Positions 13,109 through 22,155 of a DNA stretch of 64,000 nucleotides are shown in pieces. Numbering within the stretch: position 1 is the stretch's first letter; the number at the start of each line of letters is the position of its first letter. Source of the DNA: Enemella evansiae (GTDB taxonomy: Bacteria; Pseudomonadota; Alphaproteobacteria; Rhodobacterales; Rhodobacteraceae). The position numbers and the translations under genes were made by a program. The DNA is taken from positions 1-64,000 of the forward strand of contig JAFKDC010000018.1 of the NCBI GenBank assembly GCA_017255395.1, in the 5' to 3' direction. A model generated the notes under the pieces. That model ran no database searches and had not been told where the DNA came from. It worked only from the letters and a program-made list of their open reading frames with translations.

Positions 13109-13981
13109 ATGCAGATCGCCTTTATCGGACTGGGCAACATGGGCGCGCCCATGGCCGCCAACCTCGCCAAGGCGGGGCACGCCGTCACCGGCTTCGACGT
13201 CGCGGGCACCACGGCGGAGGGTGTCGCCAAGGCCCGGACCGCCGAGGATGCCGTGGCCGGCGCCGAGGTGGTCATCACCATGCTCCCCAACGGCGAGATC
13301 CTGCGCGACGTCGTCGCCGGGATTGTGCCGCATATGGCCAAGGGCGCGGTGCTGCTCGACTGTTCCACCGTCGACGTGGCCTCGGCCCGGGCGGTGGCGG
13401 AACTGGCCGGGGCTGCGGGCCTAGGAACCCTCGACGCGCCGGTGTCCGGCGGCACCGTCGGCGCGACCAACGGGACGCTGACCTTCATGGTGGGCGGCGA
13501 CGAAACGGCCTTCGAGACCGCCCGGCCGCTGTTCGAGATCATGGGCCAGAAGGCCGTTCACTGTGGCGCCTCGGGCAACGGTCAGGCTGCGAAGATCTGC
13601 AACAACATGATCCTCGGGGTCACCATGATCGCCACCTGCGAGGCCTTCGCGCTGGCCGACAAACTGGGCCTCAGCCGCGAGGCCATGTTCGATGTGGTGT
13701 CCACCTCGTCGGGCTATTCCTGGTCGATGAACGCTTATTGCCCGGCGCCGGGGGTCGGCCCGCAAAGCCCCGCCGACAACGGCTACAAACCCGGTTTCGC
13801 CGCCGAGTTGATGCTGAAGGACCTGCGGCTGTCCCAGCAGGCGGCAGAGGCCGCCCATGCGCAGACCCCGATGGGCCGCGCCGCGACGGATCTGTACCGC
13901 AGCTTCGTCGAGGACGAGGACGGCGCGGGCCGCGATTTCTCGGCCATGCTGCCGCGTTTCGAGAAACTGAACCGGGGCTGA
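13109..13981 (+). CDS. mmsB: 3-hydroxyisobutyrate dehydrogenase
   Basis: 290 residues of the beta-hydroxyacid dehydrogenase family. The NAD-binding loop IAFIGLGNMGAPMAANLA starts at residue 3, the substrate loop is DAPVSGGTVGATNGTLTFMV, and the catalytic lysine is in GNGQAAKICNNMILGV. It converts 3-hydroxyisobutyrate to methylmalonate semialdehyde. The methylmalonate-semialdehyde dehydrogenase (mmsA) that usually accompanies these genes is absent here, so it must be encoded elsewhere. It starts 3 nt after the hydrolase stop codon. Confidence 0.93.
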   Translation: MQIAFIGLGNMGAPMAANLAKAGHAVTGFDVAGTTAEGVAKARTAEDAVAGAEVVITMLPNGEILRDVVAGIVPHMAKGAVLLDCSTVDVASARAVAELAGAAGLGTLDAPVSGGTVGATNGTLTFMVGGDETAFETARPLFEIMGQKAVHCGASGNGQAAKICNNMILGVTMIATCEAFALADKLGLSREAMFDVVSTSSGYSWSMNAYCPAPGVGPQSPADNGYKPGFAAELMLKDLRLSQQAAEAAHAQTPMGRAATDLYRSFVEDEDGAGRDFSAMLPRFEKLNRG

Positions 13982-14039
13982 CCGACGCCGGGAACCCCCC
14001 GCGGTGCCCGCGCGTTTGCTGGCAACCTCGGGGGAGCTG

Positions 14040-15218
14040 ATGTCAGCCACACACACACCAAAGACCATCGCGATCCCGCTGGTCGGGATCTTTCTCATTC
14101 TCTTCGTGCAGGGCCTGTCCAGCGGCGCCAGCTTCCTGATCCCGGTGACCTCGGCGATCCTCGCCTATTTCGTGCTCAGCCGCCCGCGCCGCTGGCTGTC
14201 CAAACACGGGGTGCCGAACGGGCTGGTCGCCCTGGGGTTCACGCTGATGATCCTGCTTCTGGTCGTCGGCGCGCTGATCTACTTTGCCGAGCCGGTCAGC
14301 GACCTTCTGCGCCGCCTGCCCTGGCTGGTGCGCGACGTCCAGCGCGAGATCGGCAGCCTGTCAGACAGCCCGATCCGCGCCGTGGCCGAGGCCGCCGATG
14401 CCATGAACGCGATGATCGATACCGACCAGGACGGCGACGGCAAGATGAAGGTCGAGGTGGTCGAGGACGGCTCTGCCTCCAAGCAGATCCTCTTCCTTGC
14501 CCCCATGGTGCTCAGCCAGGTGCTCTTCGCGATCATCTTCCTGTATTTCCTGCTCGCCTCCGGCGACTTCTTCCTGCGCCGCATGATCGAATCGCTCGAC
14601 CGGGTCGAGGACAAGTCCCGCGCGCTGGAGGTGGTGGAAACCATCGAACTGCGGCTCGGCCAGTATCTGGGCGCCATCACGGTGATCAACGCGGGGCTGG
14701 GCCTGAGTGTCGGCACGCTGATGTACCTCTGGGGGATCGAGCAATACATGGTCATCGGCGTCATGGCCTTCGCCCTGAACTTCGTGCCCTATGTCGGCGG
14801 GCTTGTCGGCACCTGCATCGCCGTGCTGCTGGCCTTCTCTCAGGGAGAGTCCTTCTGGGTTCTTGTCGGCGCGGGCGCGTCCTACGCCGCGGCCACCGGC
14901 CTTGAAGGCCAGCTGATCACACCCTCGCTGGTGTCGCGCCAGATGCGGCTGAATGCGCCGATCCTCTTCTTGGTGGTGGCCTTCTTTGCCTACATCTGGT
15001 CGATCATCGGCATGATCGTCGCGGTGCCGATCCTGATCGTCATCAAGATCTTCTGCGACGAGATCGCGCCCCTGCACAATGTCGGCCACTTCCTCGGCGG
15101 AGCCGATGCCGAAGAGGATTTCGATGTCGACGATACAACGGTGATGCCGCAACCCGATCCGGTGGAGGGTCTGGCGTCCTCCCATATCGAGGCCGGGCCA
15201 GAGGCGGATCGCGGCTGA
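14040..15218 (+). CDS. AI-2E/PerM-family membrane permease
   Basis: 392 residues from ATG 14040 (MSATHTPKTIAIPLVG), which has GGGGAG 5 nt upstream; the frame extends to a GTG at 14004 without such a site. There are about eight hydrophobic segments, arranged as N-terminal hairpins, a soluble Asp-rich loop (IDTDQDGDGKMKVEVVEDG, resembling an EF-hand-like calcium loop), and C-terminal spans with the family's GLVGTCIAVLLAF and EGQLITPSLVSRQMRLNAP. Members export signals or sodium/proton-coupled substrates; the substrate here is unknown. The acidic cytoplasmic tail (DAEEDFDVDDT) is not conserved in the family. Confidence 0.85.
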   Translation: MSATHTPKTIAIPLVGIFLILFVQGLSSGASFLIPVTSAILAYFVLSRPRRWLSKHGVPNGLVALGFTLMILLLVVGALIYFAEPVSDLLRRLPWLVRDVQREIGSLSDSPIRAVAEAADAMNAMIDTDQDGDGKMKVEVVEDGSASKQILFLAPMVLSQVLFAIIFLYFLLASGDFFLRRMIESLDRVEDKSRALEVVETIELRLGQYLGAITVINAGLGLSVGTLMYLWGIEQYMVIGVMAFALNFVPYVGGLVGTCIAVLLAFSQGESFWVLVGAGASYAAATGLEGQLITPSLVSRQMRLNAPILFLVVAFFAYIWSIIGMIVAVPILIVIKIFCDEIAPLHNVGHFLGGADAEEDFDVDDTTVMPQPDPVEGLASSHIEAGPEADRG

Positions 15219-15254
15219 CTGGAAGGCGCCGCCGCCTGCCCCGATCCTGCGGAT

Positions 15255-15268
15255 TTGATTTACATCAT
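15255..15268 (+). promoter_or_regulatory. FNR/CRP-type box upstream of the DUF2892 gene
   Basis: TTGAT-TTAC-ATCAT, one base from the FNR consensus TTGAT-N4-ATCAA, 60 bp before the ATG. The wider region also holds the inverted repeats ATTTGA-N12-TCAAAT and ACGCA-N12-TGCGT, so another dimeric regulator is possible. Confidence 0.45.
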
Positions 15269-15327
15269 ATTCAAATTACGCAATTCGTCTAGACTGCGTG
15301 GAGGAACCCAACCTAGGAGATCTTACG

Positions 15328-15528
15328 ATGTTTGCAAAGAACATGGGCCAGACAGACCGCATTATCCGCGCCGTGATCGGTGTCGTGGCCATGATCCTCT
15401 TCTTCACGCTGGCGGGCGGGCTGAAATGGCTGGCCCTGATCGTGGGCCTGCTGATGTTGGCCACCGCGGCCATGGGCTCCTGTCCGCCCTACCGGCTGCT
15501 GGGGATCAACACCTGCAAGAATAGATAA
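15328..15528 (+). CDS. DUF2892 (YgaP-like) small membrane protein
   Basis: 66 residues from ATG 15328 with TAGGAGAT as ribosome binding site; the frame opens earlier at GTG 15298 but that region is leader. The family layout is complete: N-terminal MGQTDRIIRAVIG, two membrane segments (VVAMILFFTLAGGLKWL and ALIVGLLMLATAAMG), then SCPPYRLLGINTC with the paired cysteines. In other bacteria this domain accompanies rhodanese domains and sulfide or nitrosative responses. The FNR-like box upstream would fit oxygen or NO control. Confidence 0.88.
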   Translation: MFAKNMGQTDRIIRAVIGVVAMILFFTLAGGLKWLALIVGLLMLATAAMGSCPPYRLLGINTCKNR

Positions 15529-15638
15529 CGCCCGGCAGCCGGACCGCCCACTGCAGGACAATTTTTCTCTTGTCGGCTCCCTTCGCGGGAACGCAATCTT
15601 TGCGACCTGCGTTGCCCTCCGAAGGAAAGGCATCGCTC

Positions 15639-16658
15639 ATGGAAAAGATCATTCTGGGAAGCGTCGTCGCATTTGCGCTGACGACCTCTGCCCTGTCCGC
15701 AAATCCGCTCTTCCAGCCCCATGCGGGCGACACCGCCGTGGCGAGTGACCCCGTCTGGCTCGCGAAGAACGAGAAGGGAAACGGCCAGAAGCCCTTGGTC
15801 AAGGGGAGCGGAAAGCCCGAGAAGGCCAAGGGCAAGCCCGAGCATGCCGGCGGAAACAAGAAGCCCAAGCCTGGCGGAAACGGCAATCCCCAGGCGGCTG
15901 GCGGAAAGCCGGACAAACCCGGCAAGCCAGCGGCGGCCGGCAATGGAAATGGCAAGGCTAAAGCCAAAGCCGGTCCCAGATGGAGCGAGTCCGAACGGCA
16001 GGAAGTGGTCAAGCGCGTGGCCGAAACCCCTGCCCCCGACGGCCGGGACATGGTCCGCATCCTCGGCCTGACGGGACTGGCCCTCGCCACGCCGCAGCTT
16101 GTGGTGGCGGATGTGCCGGACGACGAGCTGATCGGCTATGCGAACTGCCCGCCGGGTCTGGCCAAGAAGGATCCGCCCTGCGTTCCGCCCGGTCTCGCGC
16201 GCAAGGGCGTGACCTCTGAGGAATGGCTGGGCTACGACGCGGACCGCTACGACGAGATCTGGATCGAGCGCCGCAGGTCGCTTCTGGATGCCTACGATAT
16301 CCCCGGGATCGACGGGCTTCTGTTGCGCTCGGACGAGATTGCCGAGCTCTACGGGCTTGCGCCTGCGCCCGAGGGGCAGCGCTACGGCTTGATCGACGGC
16401 CTGCCGATCCTGCTCGATCAGGACGATTACACCTCGCTGTTGCTGCTGAACGAACTGGCCGAGGTCGCGCGGCTGGACGACGGGTTGCGCGTCGCACCGA
16501 CCGCCGCGCTGACGCAACGCGAGCTGATGAGCCTGTATCGCCTGCCGCAACTGGCCGATGGGCAGAACTACAGCGTGGTGAACGGGCAGATCCTGCGCCT
16601 CAGCGACAGCGAGTATGAGATGCTGCAACTGATCCGGATCGCGCGCGCAGTGCTCTGA
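15639..16658 (+). CDS. Secreted protein of unknown function with Lys/Gly/Pro-rich linker
   Basis: 339 residues from ATG 15639 (MEKIILGSVVAFALTTSALS, a plausible Sec signal peptide with AAGGAAAGG upstream). Residues about 40-115 form a basic low-complexity linker (KGNGQKP, GKPEKAKGKPEHAGG, KPKPGGNGNP). It is followed by a duplicated CPPGLAKKDPPCVPPGLARKG motif and a folded-looking C-terminal half with two similar segments (YGLAPAPEGQRYGLIDGLPILL and YRLPQLADGQNYSVVNGQILRL). These look like two copies of one small domain that binds something outside the cell, perhaps polyanions given the basic linker. I do not recognise a named family. Its own terminator follows. Confidence 0.8.
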   Translation: MEKIILGSVVAFALTTSALSANPLFQPHAGDTAVASDPVWLAKNEKGNGQKPLVKGSGKPEKAKGKPEHAGGNKKPKPGGNGNPQAAGGKPDKPGKPAAAGNGNGKAKAKAGPRWSESERQEVVKRVAETPAPDGRDMVRILGLTGLALATPQLVVADVPDDELIGYANCPPGLAKKDPPCVPPGLARKGVTSEEWLGYDADRYDEIWIERRRSLLDAYDIPGIDGLLLRSDEIAELYGLAPAPEGQRYGLIDGLPILLDQDDYTSLLLLNELAEVARLDDGLRVAPTAALTQRELMSLYRLPQLADGQNYSVVNGQILRLSDSEYEMLQLIRIARAVL

Positions 16659-16687
16659 TCCGCGCCTCTTCTAGCCCGCGAACGACG

Positions 16688-16714
16688 AAGGGACCCCTTT
16701 CGGGGTCCCTTTTC
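16688..16714 (+). terminator. Rho-independent terminator between convergent genes
   Basis: AAGGGACCCC pairs with GGGGTCCCTT across a TTTC loop and is followed by further Ts. It ends the secreted-protein gene. With only AA on the other side it is probably weaker toward uvrA. Confidence 0.85.
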
Positions 16715-16751
16715 ATGTCTGCCGAAACAGCCGCACCGAAAAGAGCGCGGC

Positions 16752-19625
16752 TTACTCTGCCGCGACCTTTTTCCGGGCTTCCAGCATCGGTTTCAGATAG
16801 CGGCCCGTGTGGCTGGCCTCGACCTCGGCCACTTGCTCGGGCGTGCCGGTCGCCACGATCTCTCCGCCGCCGTCGCCGCCTTCGGGGCCGATGTCGATCA
16901 GCCAGTCGGCGGTTTTGATGACGTCGAGGTTGTGCTCGATCACCACGACGGAATTCCCCTGCTCCACCAGTTCATGCAGCACTTCCAACAGCTTGCGCAC
17001 GTCTTCGAAGTGCAGCCCGGTGGTGGGTTCGTCGAGGATGTACAGGGTTCGGCCGGTGGACCGCTTGGCCAGCTCCTTCGACAGCTTTACCCGCTGCGCC
17101 TCACCCCCCGACAGGGTCGTCGCCTGCTGGCCGACCTTGATGTAGCCAAGACCCACGCGCATCAGCGCATCCATCTTGTCACGGATCGAGGGCACCGCCT
17201 TGAAGAACTCTTGCGCGTCCTCGACCGTCATATCAAGAACGTCCGCTATACTCTTGCCCTTGAAGCGAATTTCCAAGGTCTCGCGGTTGTAGCGCGCGCC
17301 CTTGCAGGTCTCGCAGGTGACGTAGACATCCGGCAGAAAGTGCATCTCGATCTTGATGACGCCGTCGCCCTGACAGGCCTCGCAGCGCCCGCCCTTGACG
17401 TTGAAGCTGAACCGCCCGGGCTTGTAACCGCGCGCCTTGGCCTCTGGCAGACCGGCGAACCAGTCGCGGATCGGGGTGAAGGCCCCGGTGTAAGTCGCTG
17501 GATTCGAACGCGGAGTCCGCCCGATGGGCCGCTGGTCGATGTCGATGACCTTGTCCAGATGCTCCAGCCCCTTGATGGTTTCGCAGGGCGCGGGCGTTTG
17601 ACGGGCACCGTTCAGCGCCATCGAGGCGGTCTTGAACAGCGTTTCGATGGTCAGGGTCGATTTTCCGCCGCCGGACACCCCGGTCACGCAGACGAACTTG
17701 CCCAGCGGGAACTCGGCCGTGACCTCCTTGAGGTTGTTGCCGGTGGCCTTCACGACCTTGATCTTCTTCTTGTTCCCCTTGCGCCGTTCCGTCGGCACCG
17801 CGATCTCGCGCGCGCCTGCAAGATATTGCCCGGTCAGGCTGGCCGGGTCGTTGGTGATCGCCTCGGGCGTGCCATGGGCCACCACCTGCCCACCATGCAC
17901 CCCGGCACCCGGCCCGATGTCGAAAACGTAATCCGCCTCGCGGATCGCTTCCTCGTCATGTTCGACCACGATCACCGTATTGCCCTGATCGCGCAGGTTT
18001 TTCAGCGTATCCAGCAGCCGCGTATTGTCGCGCTGGTGCAACCCGATGGAGGGCTCGTCCAGCACATACAGCACCCCGGTCAGGCCCGAGCCGATCTGGC
18101 TGGCCAGCCGGATGCGCTGGCTCTCGCCGCCCGATAGCGTGCCCGCATTGCGCGAGAGGGTCAGATACTCCAGCCCCACGTTGTTCAGGAATCCCAGCCG
18201 CTCGCGGATCTCCTTGAGAATGGCGCGGGCGATCTCGTTCTTCTGATTGGTCAGGTTGGCGGGCACCGTCTGGCACCAGTCAAAGGCCTGCTTGATCGAC
18301 ATTTCAACGACTTGCCCGACGTGCTTCAAGTCATCCCGCGACCCGATCCGAACCGCCAGGGCCTCTTCCCGCAGGCGATAGCCACCGCAGGCGCCGCAGG
18401 GACGATTGTTCTGATACCGCTCGAATTCCTCGCGAATCCAGGACGAATCCGTCTCGCGATAGCGCCGCTCCATGTTCGGAATGACGCCCTCGAAGACGCG
18501 AGTGACATTGTAGATGCGCCCGCCCTCGTCGTAGCGGAAGGCAATCTCCTCTTCGCCCGATCCGTAAAGAAACACCTGCTGCACATGCGCCGGAAGATCC
18601 TTCCACCGCGCGCTCTTGTCGAACTCGTAGTGCTTCGCGATGGAGTCGATGGTCTGCAGGAAATACGGCGACTTGCCTTTGCGCCAGGGCGCCAGCGCGC
18701 CGTCCTTGATCTTCAGTGTCTGGTCCGGCACCACCAGCCGCTCGTCGAAGAACAGCTCGACCCCCAGACCGTCGCACTCGGGGCAGGCGCCGAAGGGCGC
18801 GTTGAAGGAAAACAGCCGCGGCTCGATCTCGGGGATGGTGAAACCGCTGACCGGGCAGGCAAAGTTCTCGGAGAAGGTGATACGCTCGGGCTCTCCCTCC
18901 TTCGGTGCCGTCTCGAGGATGGCAATGCCATTGGCAAGGTCCAGCGCGGTGCGGAAGCTGTCCGCCAGCCGCGTCTCCATCCCCTCGCGCACCACGATCC
19001 GGTCGACAACGACGTCGATGTCATGGCGGAACTTTTTGTCCAGCGTCGGCGGCTCGTCCAACTCGTAGAAGGTGCCGTCCACCTTCACCCGCTGAAAGCC
19101 CTGCTTGCGCAGCTCTATGAATTCCTTGCGGTATTCGCCCTTCCGGTCGCGCACGATCGGCGCCAGAAGGTAGCCGCGCGTGCCCTCTTCCATGCCCATG
19201 ACCCGGTCGACCATGTCCTGCACCTGCTGCGCCTCGATGGGCATGCCGGTCGCGGGCGAATAGGGCGTGCCGACCCGCGCGAACAACAGGCGCAGGTAGT
19301 CGTAGATCTCGGTCACCGTGCCGACGGTCGACCGCGGGTTCTTCGAGGTCGTCTTCTGCTCGATGGAGATCGCGGGCGAGAGGCCGCTGATGTGGTCCAC
19401 ATCGGGCTTTTCCATCATGTCGAGGAACTGCCGCGCGTAGGCCGACAGCGACTCGACATAGCGGCGCTGCCCCTCGGCATAAATGGTGTCGAAGGCCAGC
19501 GAGGACTTGCCAGAGCCCGAAAGCCCGGTGATCACCACAAGCTCATCCCGCGGAATATCCACGTCGATATTCTTGAGGTTATGCTCGCGCGCGCCGCGCA
19601 CCTCGATATGCTTGAGTTCTGGCAT
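16752..19625 (-). CDS. uvrA: Excinuclease ABC subunit A (UvrA)
   Basis: 957 residues, full length. UvrA dimers find helix-distorting lesions and load UvrB. Both ABC ATPase modules are intact: Walker [15 protein letters not shown] near the N-terminus and [14 protein letters not shown] in the second half, signatures [12 protein letters not shown] and [12 protein letters not shown]. There are two Cys4 zinc modules ([16 protein letters not shown] followed by CETCKG). The ATG at 19625 ([19 protein letters not shown]) is the family start; a longer frame to 19703 runs through the LexA box. That box at 19696-19710 is the expected SOS control for this gene. Confidence 0.98.
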   Translation of the reverse strand: MPELKHIEVRGAREHNLKNIDVDIPRDELVVITGLSGSGKSSLAFDTIYAEGQRRYVESLSAYARQFLDMMEKPDVDHISGLSPAISIEQKTTSKNPRSTVGTVTEIYDYLRLLFARVGTPYSPATGMPIEAQQVQDMVDRVMGMEEGTRGYLLAPIVRDRKGEYRKEFIELRKQGFQRVKVDGTFYELDEPPTLDKKFRHDIDVVVDRIVVREGMETRLADSFRTALDLANGIAILETAPKEGEPERITFSENFACPVSGFTIPEIEPRLFSFNAPFGACPECDGLGVELFFDERLVVPDQTLKIKDGALAPWRKGKSPYFLQTIDSIAKHYEFDKSARWKDLPAHVQQVFLYGSGEEEIAFRYDEGGRIYNVTRVFEGVIPNMERRYRETDSSWIREEFERYQNNRPCGACGGYRLREEALAVRIGSRDDLKHVGQVVEMSIKQAFDWCQTVPANLTNQKNEIARAILKEIRERLGFLNNVGLEYLTLSRNAGTLSGGESQRIRLASQIGSGLTGVLYVLDEPSIGLHQRDNTRLLDTLKNLRDQGNTVIVVEHDEEAIREADYVFDIGPGAGVHGGQVVAHGTPEAITNDPASLTGQYLAGAREIAVPTERRKGNKKKIKVVKATGNNLKEVTAEFPLGKFVCVTGVSGGGKSTLTIETLFKTASMALNGARQTPAPCETIKGLEHLDKVIDIDQRPIGRTPRSNPATYTGAFTPIRDWFAGLPEAKARGYKPGRFSFNVKGGRCEACQGDGVIKIEMHFLPDVYVTCETCKGARYNRETLEIRFKGKSIADVLDMTVEDAQEFFKAVPSIRDKMDALMRVGLGYIKVGQQATTLSGGEAQRVKLSKELAKRSTGRTLYILDEPTTGLHFEDVRKLLEVLHELVEQGNSVVVIEHNLDVIKTADWLIDIGPEGGDGGGEIVATGTPEQVAEVEASHTGRYLKPMLEARKKVAAE

Positions 19626-19695
19626 CGCTCGTTCCCCGGTCTCGGCAGTGGTTAAGACATAGTGGAAATGACTCGCGGCGCCAATCGGAAAAGAA

Positions 19696-19710
19696 GAACG
19701 CAACAGGAAC
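19696..19710 (-). promoter_or_regulatory. LexA (SOS) box upstream of uvrA
   Basis: The minus strand reads GTTCCTGTTGCGTTC, a perfect GTTC-N7-GTTC, ending 71 bp before the uvrA ATG. uvrA is a classic SOS gene, so this serves as an internal check on the box at 3936-3950. It lies in the region shared with the divergent VWA gene. Confidence 0.8.
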
Positions 19711-19811
19711 GTCCGTGTAATGCCGAAAGGGCGGTCAGGAATTCCGTCCTTGCCCGCACGGGCGCCGCTGCGTCACTCTGTCCGCAATTGAACAAACCGG
19801 GAGATTTCACC

Positions 19812-21989
19812 ATGCAGGCTCGCCTGATTTGTGCGGCGGCGCTGACGGCGCTGCCCTTTGCCGCGTCCGGGCAGGACTATGCCAATTCCATCCTCGTGCT
19901 CGACGCCTCGGGGTCGATGTGGGGCCAGATCGACGGCGTGACCAAGATCGAGATCGCGCAGGGCGTGGTCGGCGACCTGCTGAACACCCTGCCAGAGACC
20001 CAGCGCATCGGCCTGACCGCCTATGGCCACCGCACGCGGGGCGACTGCACCGACATCGAGACGCTGGTGCAGCCCGGCGACAGCTCCCGCGCGCAGATCG
20101 CGGCGGCGGTGAACGGGCTTCAGCCGCGCGGCAAGACGCCGATGACGGATGCCGTGGTGCAGGCCGCCGAAGCGCTGAAGTACACCGAAGAGGCCGCCAC
20201 CGTGATCCTCGTCTCGGACGGGATCGAGACCTGCAACCCCGATCCCTGCGCCGCCGCCCGGGCGCTGGAGCAGGCGGGCATTAACCTCACCGTTCACGTC
20301 GTGGGCTTCGACGTCACCGACCCCGAGGCACGGCGCCAGATGCAATGCCTCGCCGATGAGACCGGCGGACAGTTCCTTTCCGCCGCCAATGCCTCGGAAC
20401 TGGGCTCCGCGCTCGAAGAGATCACACAGGCCGCCCCCTCTTACGCCGTGACCTTCGTTGCCATCGAGGGCGAGAACGGCCCGCAAAGCACCGACACGCT
20501 GATGTGGGACATCCAGCGTGGCGAAGAAATGCTGGCCGAGTTCGAGCCGGGCGCAACCCTGACCAAGGCGCTGACCGATGGCAGCTACACCGTGTCGGTG
20601 ATGCGCCCGCTGGACGAATCCACCGCAGAGGCCACCTTCGACGTGACCGGCGCCGAGCAGACCGTGACGCTGGTCCTGCCCTCGCTGCTGCCGGACGCCT
20701 CGGTCAGCGGCGCGGCAGAGGCCGTCGCGGGCGCCACCATCCCGGTCGACTGGACCGGCCCGAACGCGGATGGCGATTACATCGACGTCAGCCCGCTGGA
20801 TAACGACCGCTACATCAACTACGCCTACACGCGCGACGGCACGCCCGCACAGCTGGTCATGCCGCCCGAGGCCGGCGACTACGAAATACGCTACATCATG
20901 CGCGACGGTCGCACGGTGCTGGCGACGCAGGCGGTGACGGTCACCCCCGCGCCCGCCTCGATCGAGGTGGCAGAGACCGCCCCGGTCGGCGCAACGATCC
21001 CCGTGACATGGGAAGGGCCGGACTACGACGGCGACTACATCTCCGTCGCCCCGCTCGAGGAAGGCGGCTACATCAACTACGCCTATACCCGCGACGGCTC
21101 TCCGGCGCAGCTGGTCATGCCGCCCAAGCCGGGCACCTACGAGGTGCAATACGTCATGCGGCAGGACCGCACGGTGCTGGCCAGCCGCATCGTCGAGGTG
21201 ACAGAGGTCGCCGCAACGCTGGACGCGGCAGAGACCGCCGCCGCGGGCGCGGCCCTGCCGGTGACCTGGGACGGCCCGAACTACGACGGCGACTACATCT
21301 CGGTCGCGAAGCCCGGCGACGGCGGCTACGAGGCCTATGCCTATACCCGCAACGGCAGCCCGGCTTCGGTCACCATGCCCGCCGCGCCCGGCACCTATGA
21401 ACTGCGTTACGTGATGCGGCAGGACCGCACGGTTCTGGCCTCGCGCACGGTCGAGGTCGGCGCGGTTTCCGCCGCGCTGGACGTGGCCGAGACCGCCCGC
21501 GCCGGCGCCCCGATCCTGGTCGGCTGGGAGGGCCCCGGCTACGAACCCGACTACATCTCCGTCAGCAAGGCGGAAAACGAGGGCTACGACTTCTACGCCT
21601 ATACCCGCAACGGCAACCCGGCGCTCCTGCAACTGCCCATAGAACCCGGCGACTACGAGATCCGCTACATCGCCGCCAGCGACGGCAAGGTTGCCCTGAC
21701 CCGCAAGACCATCACCCTGACCCCGATCGAGGCCACGGTGGAAGCCCCCGCGATCGCGCCGCGCGGCGGCCGCCTCGGCGTGACGTGGGAAGGTCCGGAC
21801 TACAAGGGCGACTTCATCGCCGTCGCGGTCGCAGGCGATCCGGACAACAAATACGCGGCCTATAGCTACACCTCCGAGGACAGCCCGCTTCAGGTCAAGC
21901 TCCCCGATCTGCCCGGCAATTACGAGGTCCGCTACGTGACCGGACAGGACAAGAAGGTCCTCGCCAGACAGGCCGTGACCATCGAATGA
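19812..21989 (+). CDS. Secreted VWA-domain protein with five tandem C-terminal repeats
   Basis: 725 residues from ATG 19812 with GGGAGA upstream. A Sec signal peptide (MQARLICAAALTALPFAASG) is followed by a von Willebrand A domain with an intact MIDAS (DASGS at 31-35, further T and D in LTAYGHRTRGDC and LVSDGIETC) at about residues 25-215. A linking beta domain then precedes five tandem repeats of about 85 residues (starting near 297, 381, 466, 553 and 639), each with a G-A-x-(I/L)-x-V-x-W-x-G-P core, then D-G-D-Y-I-x-V, then Y-x-x-Y-A-Y-T-R, then P-G-x-Y-E-x-R-Y. These look like periplasmic Ig-like adhesive modules. The gene is divergent from uvrA but has no obvious DNA-repair role. Confidence 0.88.
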   Translation: MQARLICAAALTALPFAASGQDYANSILVLDASGSMWGQIDGVTKIEIAQGVVGDLLNTLPETQRIGLTAYGHRTRGDCTDIETLVQPGDSSRAQIAAAVNGLQPRGKTPMTDAVVQAAEALKYTEEAATVILVSDGIETCNPDPCAAARALEQAGINLTVHVVGFDVTDPEARRQMQCLADETGGQFLSAANASELGSALEEITQAAPSYAVTFVAIEGENGPQSTDTLMWDIQRGEEMLAEFEPGATLTKALTDGSYTVSVMRPLDESTAEATFDVTGAEQTVTLVLPSLLPDASVSGAAEAVAGATIPVDWTGPNADGDYIDVSPLDNDRYINYAYTRDGTPAQLVMPPEAGDYEIRYIMRDGRTVLATQAVTVTPAPASIEVAETAPVGATIPVTWEGPDYDGDYISVAPLEEGGYINYAYTRDGSPAQLVMPPKPGTYEVQYVMRQDRTVLASRIVEVTEVAATLDAAETAAAGAALPVTWDGPNYDGDYISVAKPGDGGYEAYAYTRNGSPASVTMPAAPGTYELRYVMRQDRTVLASRTVEVGAVSAALDVAETARAGAPILVGWEGPGYEPDYISVSKAENEGYDFYAYTRNGNPALLQLPIEPGDYEIRYIAASDGKVALTRKTITLTPIEATVEAPAIAPRGGRLGVTWEGPDYKGDFIAVAVAGDPDNKYAAYSYTSEDSPLQVKLPDLPGNYEVRYVTGQDKKVLARQAVTIE

Positions 21990-21996
21990 CCCAAAC

Positions 21997-22021
21997 GGGC
22001 CGACCCCGCACCGGTCGGCCC
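21997..22021 (+). terminator. Hairpin after the VWA gene
   Basis: GGGCCGACC pairs perfectly with GGTCGGCCC across a 7-nt loop, 7 nt after the stop codon. No T-run follows. Confidence 0.5.
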
Positions 22022-22063
22022 GCCCCAATCCCAACAAACCCCAATAACCCGCGCGCCCCCGCC

Positions 22064-22150
22064 CTTCTTCTGTCCAAAAATATCCTGGGGGAGCGCGCGC
22101 AGCGCGCGGGGGCAAAGCCCCCCGGTCGCCTGCCGCAAGGCAGGCGACAC
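22064..22150 (+). repeat. Dispersed intergenic repeat (copy b)
   Basis: TTCTTCTGTCCAAAAATATC followed by CTGGGGGAG, an inner hairpin (GCGCGC/GCGCGC), GGGGGCAAAGCCCCC and an outer hairpin CGCCTGCCG/CGGCAGGCG-like. It is among the fullest copies in the window and lies between convergent genes. Confidence 0.8.
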
Positions 22151-22155
22151 CCACG

